Positions 5,819 to 6,789 of a stretch of DNA of 6,789 nucleotides are shown one piece after another. This DNA is from J088 sp003695505 [NCBI: Candidatus Dadabacteria bacterium] (GTDB lineage: Bacteria > J088): NCBI GenBank assembly GCA_003695505.1, contig RFIY01000177.1, positions 1 through 6,789 on the forward strand, written 5' to 3'. Below the pieces are notes generated by a model, which searched no databases, was not told the DNA's origin, and worked only from the letters and a program-made list of their open reading frames with translations. The translations under genes and the position numbers were made by a program. The stretch's first letter is position 1; every line of letters begins with the position of its first letter.

Positions 5819-5846
5819 TTGACAATCTGGCGAGTTGTGGAAAAAT
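5819..5846 (+). promoter_or_regulatory. Predicted sigma-70 promoter of the acylase gene
   Basis: A perfect -35 box TTGACA (5819-5824) is followed after 16 bases by AAAAAT (5841-5846, four of six consensus bases). The -35 box lies only four bases from the -35 box of the opposing promoter, so the two would compete for polymerase. Confidence 0.5.
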
Positions 5847-5860
5847 GAGCAAATGCTCAT
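5845..5860. promoter_or_regulatory. Perfect 16-bp palindrome, probable operator of the acylase gene
   Basis: ATGAGCA and TGCTCAT are exact inverted copies around AA. The site overlaps the end of the predicted -10 box and the expected transcription start, and ends three bases before the SD sequence. This is the typical place and shape for a TetR-type operator. Its half-site differs completely from that of the palindrome at 5766-5787, so a different protein is expected to bind it. Confidence 0.6.
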
Positions 5861-5863
5861 GTT

Positions 5864-5870
5864 AAGGAGG
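5864..5870 (+). promoter_or_regulatory. Strong Shine-Dalgarno site of the acylase gene
   Basis: AAGGAGG, a near-perfect complement to the 16S rRNA 3' end, lies five bases before the ATG at 5876 and fixes that start. Translation is expected to be efficient when the promoter is open. Confidence 0.8.
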
Positions 5871-5875
5871 TCGAC

Positions 5876-6789
5876 ATGCAGCGATTGTTGATTGCGGCGG
5901 TTGTTGCCGTATTGCTGCCCGGTTGTGCCGTGTTTCGGCTCGCCGGCTATGCCATGCATCCCGACGTTCCCGTGGTGGTCGACGGGGAAGCTGTCCAGCT
6001 CGCCGGTCTGGAAGCGCCCGTGCACGTGACATTTTCAGCAGCCGGGCTGCCGCATATTCAGGCGGGTAACGAGCACGACCTGATGCTGGTGACCGGATGG
6101 TTGCAGGCGCGCGACCGCATGTTCCAGCTCGATCTGCTCCGGCATCTGGCGCGCGGCGAAGTCGCATCTCTGGTTGGCCTCGTCCCGTTTGGTGAGGGGA
6201 CCTCACTCGACCTCGACAAGCGCAATCGCGCGCTTGGCTTTGCACGCGCGACGACGCAGATGATCGAAAGCGTCAGCAAGCAGGAACGGGCGGCAGCGCA
6301 GGCCTTCGCCGACGGGATCAACGCGTGGATCGCGAGCGGGAAGACCGCGCTGGAACATCGTCTGCTCGGTGTCGACGAAATCCGCCGGTGGACGGTCGAG
6401 GACTCGATGGCCATCTACCGGATGCTGATGTTCAGCCTGTCCGGGAACCACGGGCAGGAATATCGCCGTCTGCTGATCGCCTGTCGCGCGGGCCTGGATG
6501 CGGTCGAAGAGGTCTGGCCGAGTCAGATCGCCTTTGGCGTTTATACGATGCCCGCGTTGCAGCAGCCGGCGAAAGTGCCGCCGACGATTTTGCCGGAAGT
6601 TGCCGATGCGCTGCGCGGCTGCCAGAACGCGCGCGAGCATCACGAACCCGCCGCGCGGGGTGCGGGATTGCCACGGCCGGTCGCCACGCAACTGGCCGCG
6701 CTCGCGACGCTGCTGCGCGATGGATTCACATCCAGCAACAACTGGGTTGTCAGCGGCGCATTGACGGCCAGCGGGAAACCGCTGGTCGC
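5876..6789 (+). CDS. Penicillin-acylase-family (Ntn-hydrolase) lipoprotein, 3' end outside window
   Basis: The frame is open from the ATG at 5876 to the window end, giving 304 visible residues; full-length relatives usually have about 700-850. The N-terminus is a lipoprotein signal: MQR, a hydrophobic stretch, then LPGC with Cys17 as the lipidated residue, so the enzyme should be anchored facing the periplasm or outside. The alpha-chain hallmark follows: VTFSAAGLPHIQAGNEHDL (51-69), then GWLQARDRMFQLDLLRHLARGE (74-95). Ser287 in TSSNNWVVSG, followed by TASGKPL, fits the autocatalytic cleavage site where the new N-terminal Ser of the beta chain becomes the nucleophile, as in penicillin G acylase. 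The family hydrolyses amides of small acids, including beta-lactam side chains, N-acyl-homoserine lactones and other N-acyl compounds; the substrate cannot be told from this part. It is divergent from the SRPBCC gene and has its own operator-like palindrome. Confidence 0.88.
   Translation, partial: MQRLLIAAVVAVLLPGCAVFRLAGYAMHPDVPVVVDGEAVQLAGLEAPVHVTFSAAGLPHIQAGNEHDLMLVTGWLQARDRMFQLDLLRHLARGEVASLVGLVPFGEGTSLDLDKRNRALGFARATTQMIESVSKQERAAAQAFADGINAWIASGKTALEHRLLGVDEIRRWTVEDSMAIYRMLMFSLSGNHGQEYRRLLIACRAGLDAVEEVWPSQIAFGVYTMPALQQPAKVPPTILPEVADALRGCQNAREHHEPAARGAGLPRPVATQLAALATLLRDGFTSSNNWVVSGALTASGKPLV

Noticed and set aside
6203-6691. Minus-strand ORF opposite the acylase gene
   Set aside because: It is antisense to a strongly supported penicillin-acylase frame with lipobox, promoter and SD.

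Overview
The window reads as high-GC proteobacterial DNA. A gammaproteobacterium (or possibly a betaproteobacterium) is my best guess, judged from strong G/C preference at third codon positions, good Shine-Dalgarno sites, and the gene families present. This is inference, because no taxonomic marker is in the window. No mobile-element protein, RNA gene or CRISPR array was seen.

Layout. (1) 1-519, + strand: the C-terminal end of a DHH/DHHA1-type phosphoesterase, cut by the window start. (2) 592-2759, + strand: a tightly coupled two-gene unit with an ATGA overlap. It encodes a small Tat-signal-bearing, probably lipid-anchored subunit and a GMC-family FAD alcohol dehydrogenase that has no export signal of its own. 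The pair resembles the LaoB-LaoA long-chain alcohol oxidation pair of Pseudomonas and, in principle, the small-subunit/catalytic-subunit pairs of bacterial FAD-dependent sugar dehydrogenases. (3) 2850-3962, + strand: a DUF819-type polytopic membrane protein, 90 bp downstream. (4) 3963-4594: a gene-poor stretch. It holds one doubtful small minus-strand ORF, an apparent broken remnant of a universal-stress-protein C-terminus, and a 45-bp inverted repeat whose arms flank a 141-bp centre. (5) 4595-5755, - strand: a two-domain protein with an N-terminal SRPBCC (START-like) lipid-binding fold and a C-terminal DUF5995-like region. (6) 5876-6789, + strand, cut by the window end: a lipoprotein of the penicillin-acylase (Ntn-hydrolase) family, with its autoprocessing Ser in view.

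The last two genes are divergent. Their 120-bp shared control region is dense: back-to-back predicted promoters, each overlapped by its own different perfect palindrome of the kind bound by TetR-type dimers. The Lao-like pair, the SRPBCC protein and the secreted acylase could all handle hydrophobic acyl or alcohol compounds, but no pathway is proven by the sequence. The most noteworthy points are the escort-type export of an apparently cysteine-cluster-containing GMC enzyme, the dual-palindrome divergent promoter, the SRPBCC-DUF5995 fusion, and the unexplained inverted repeat beside a decayed gene.
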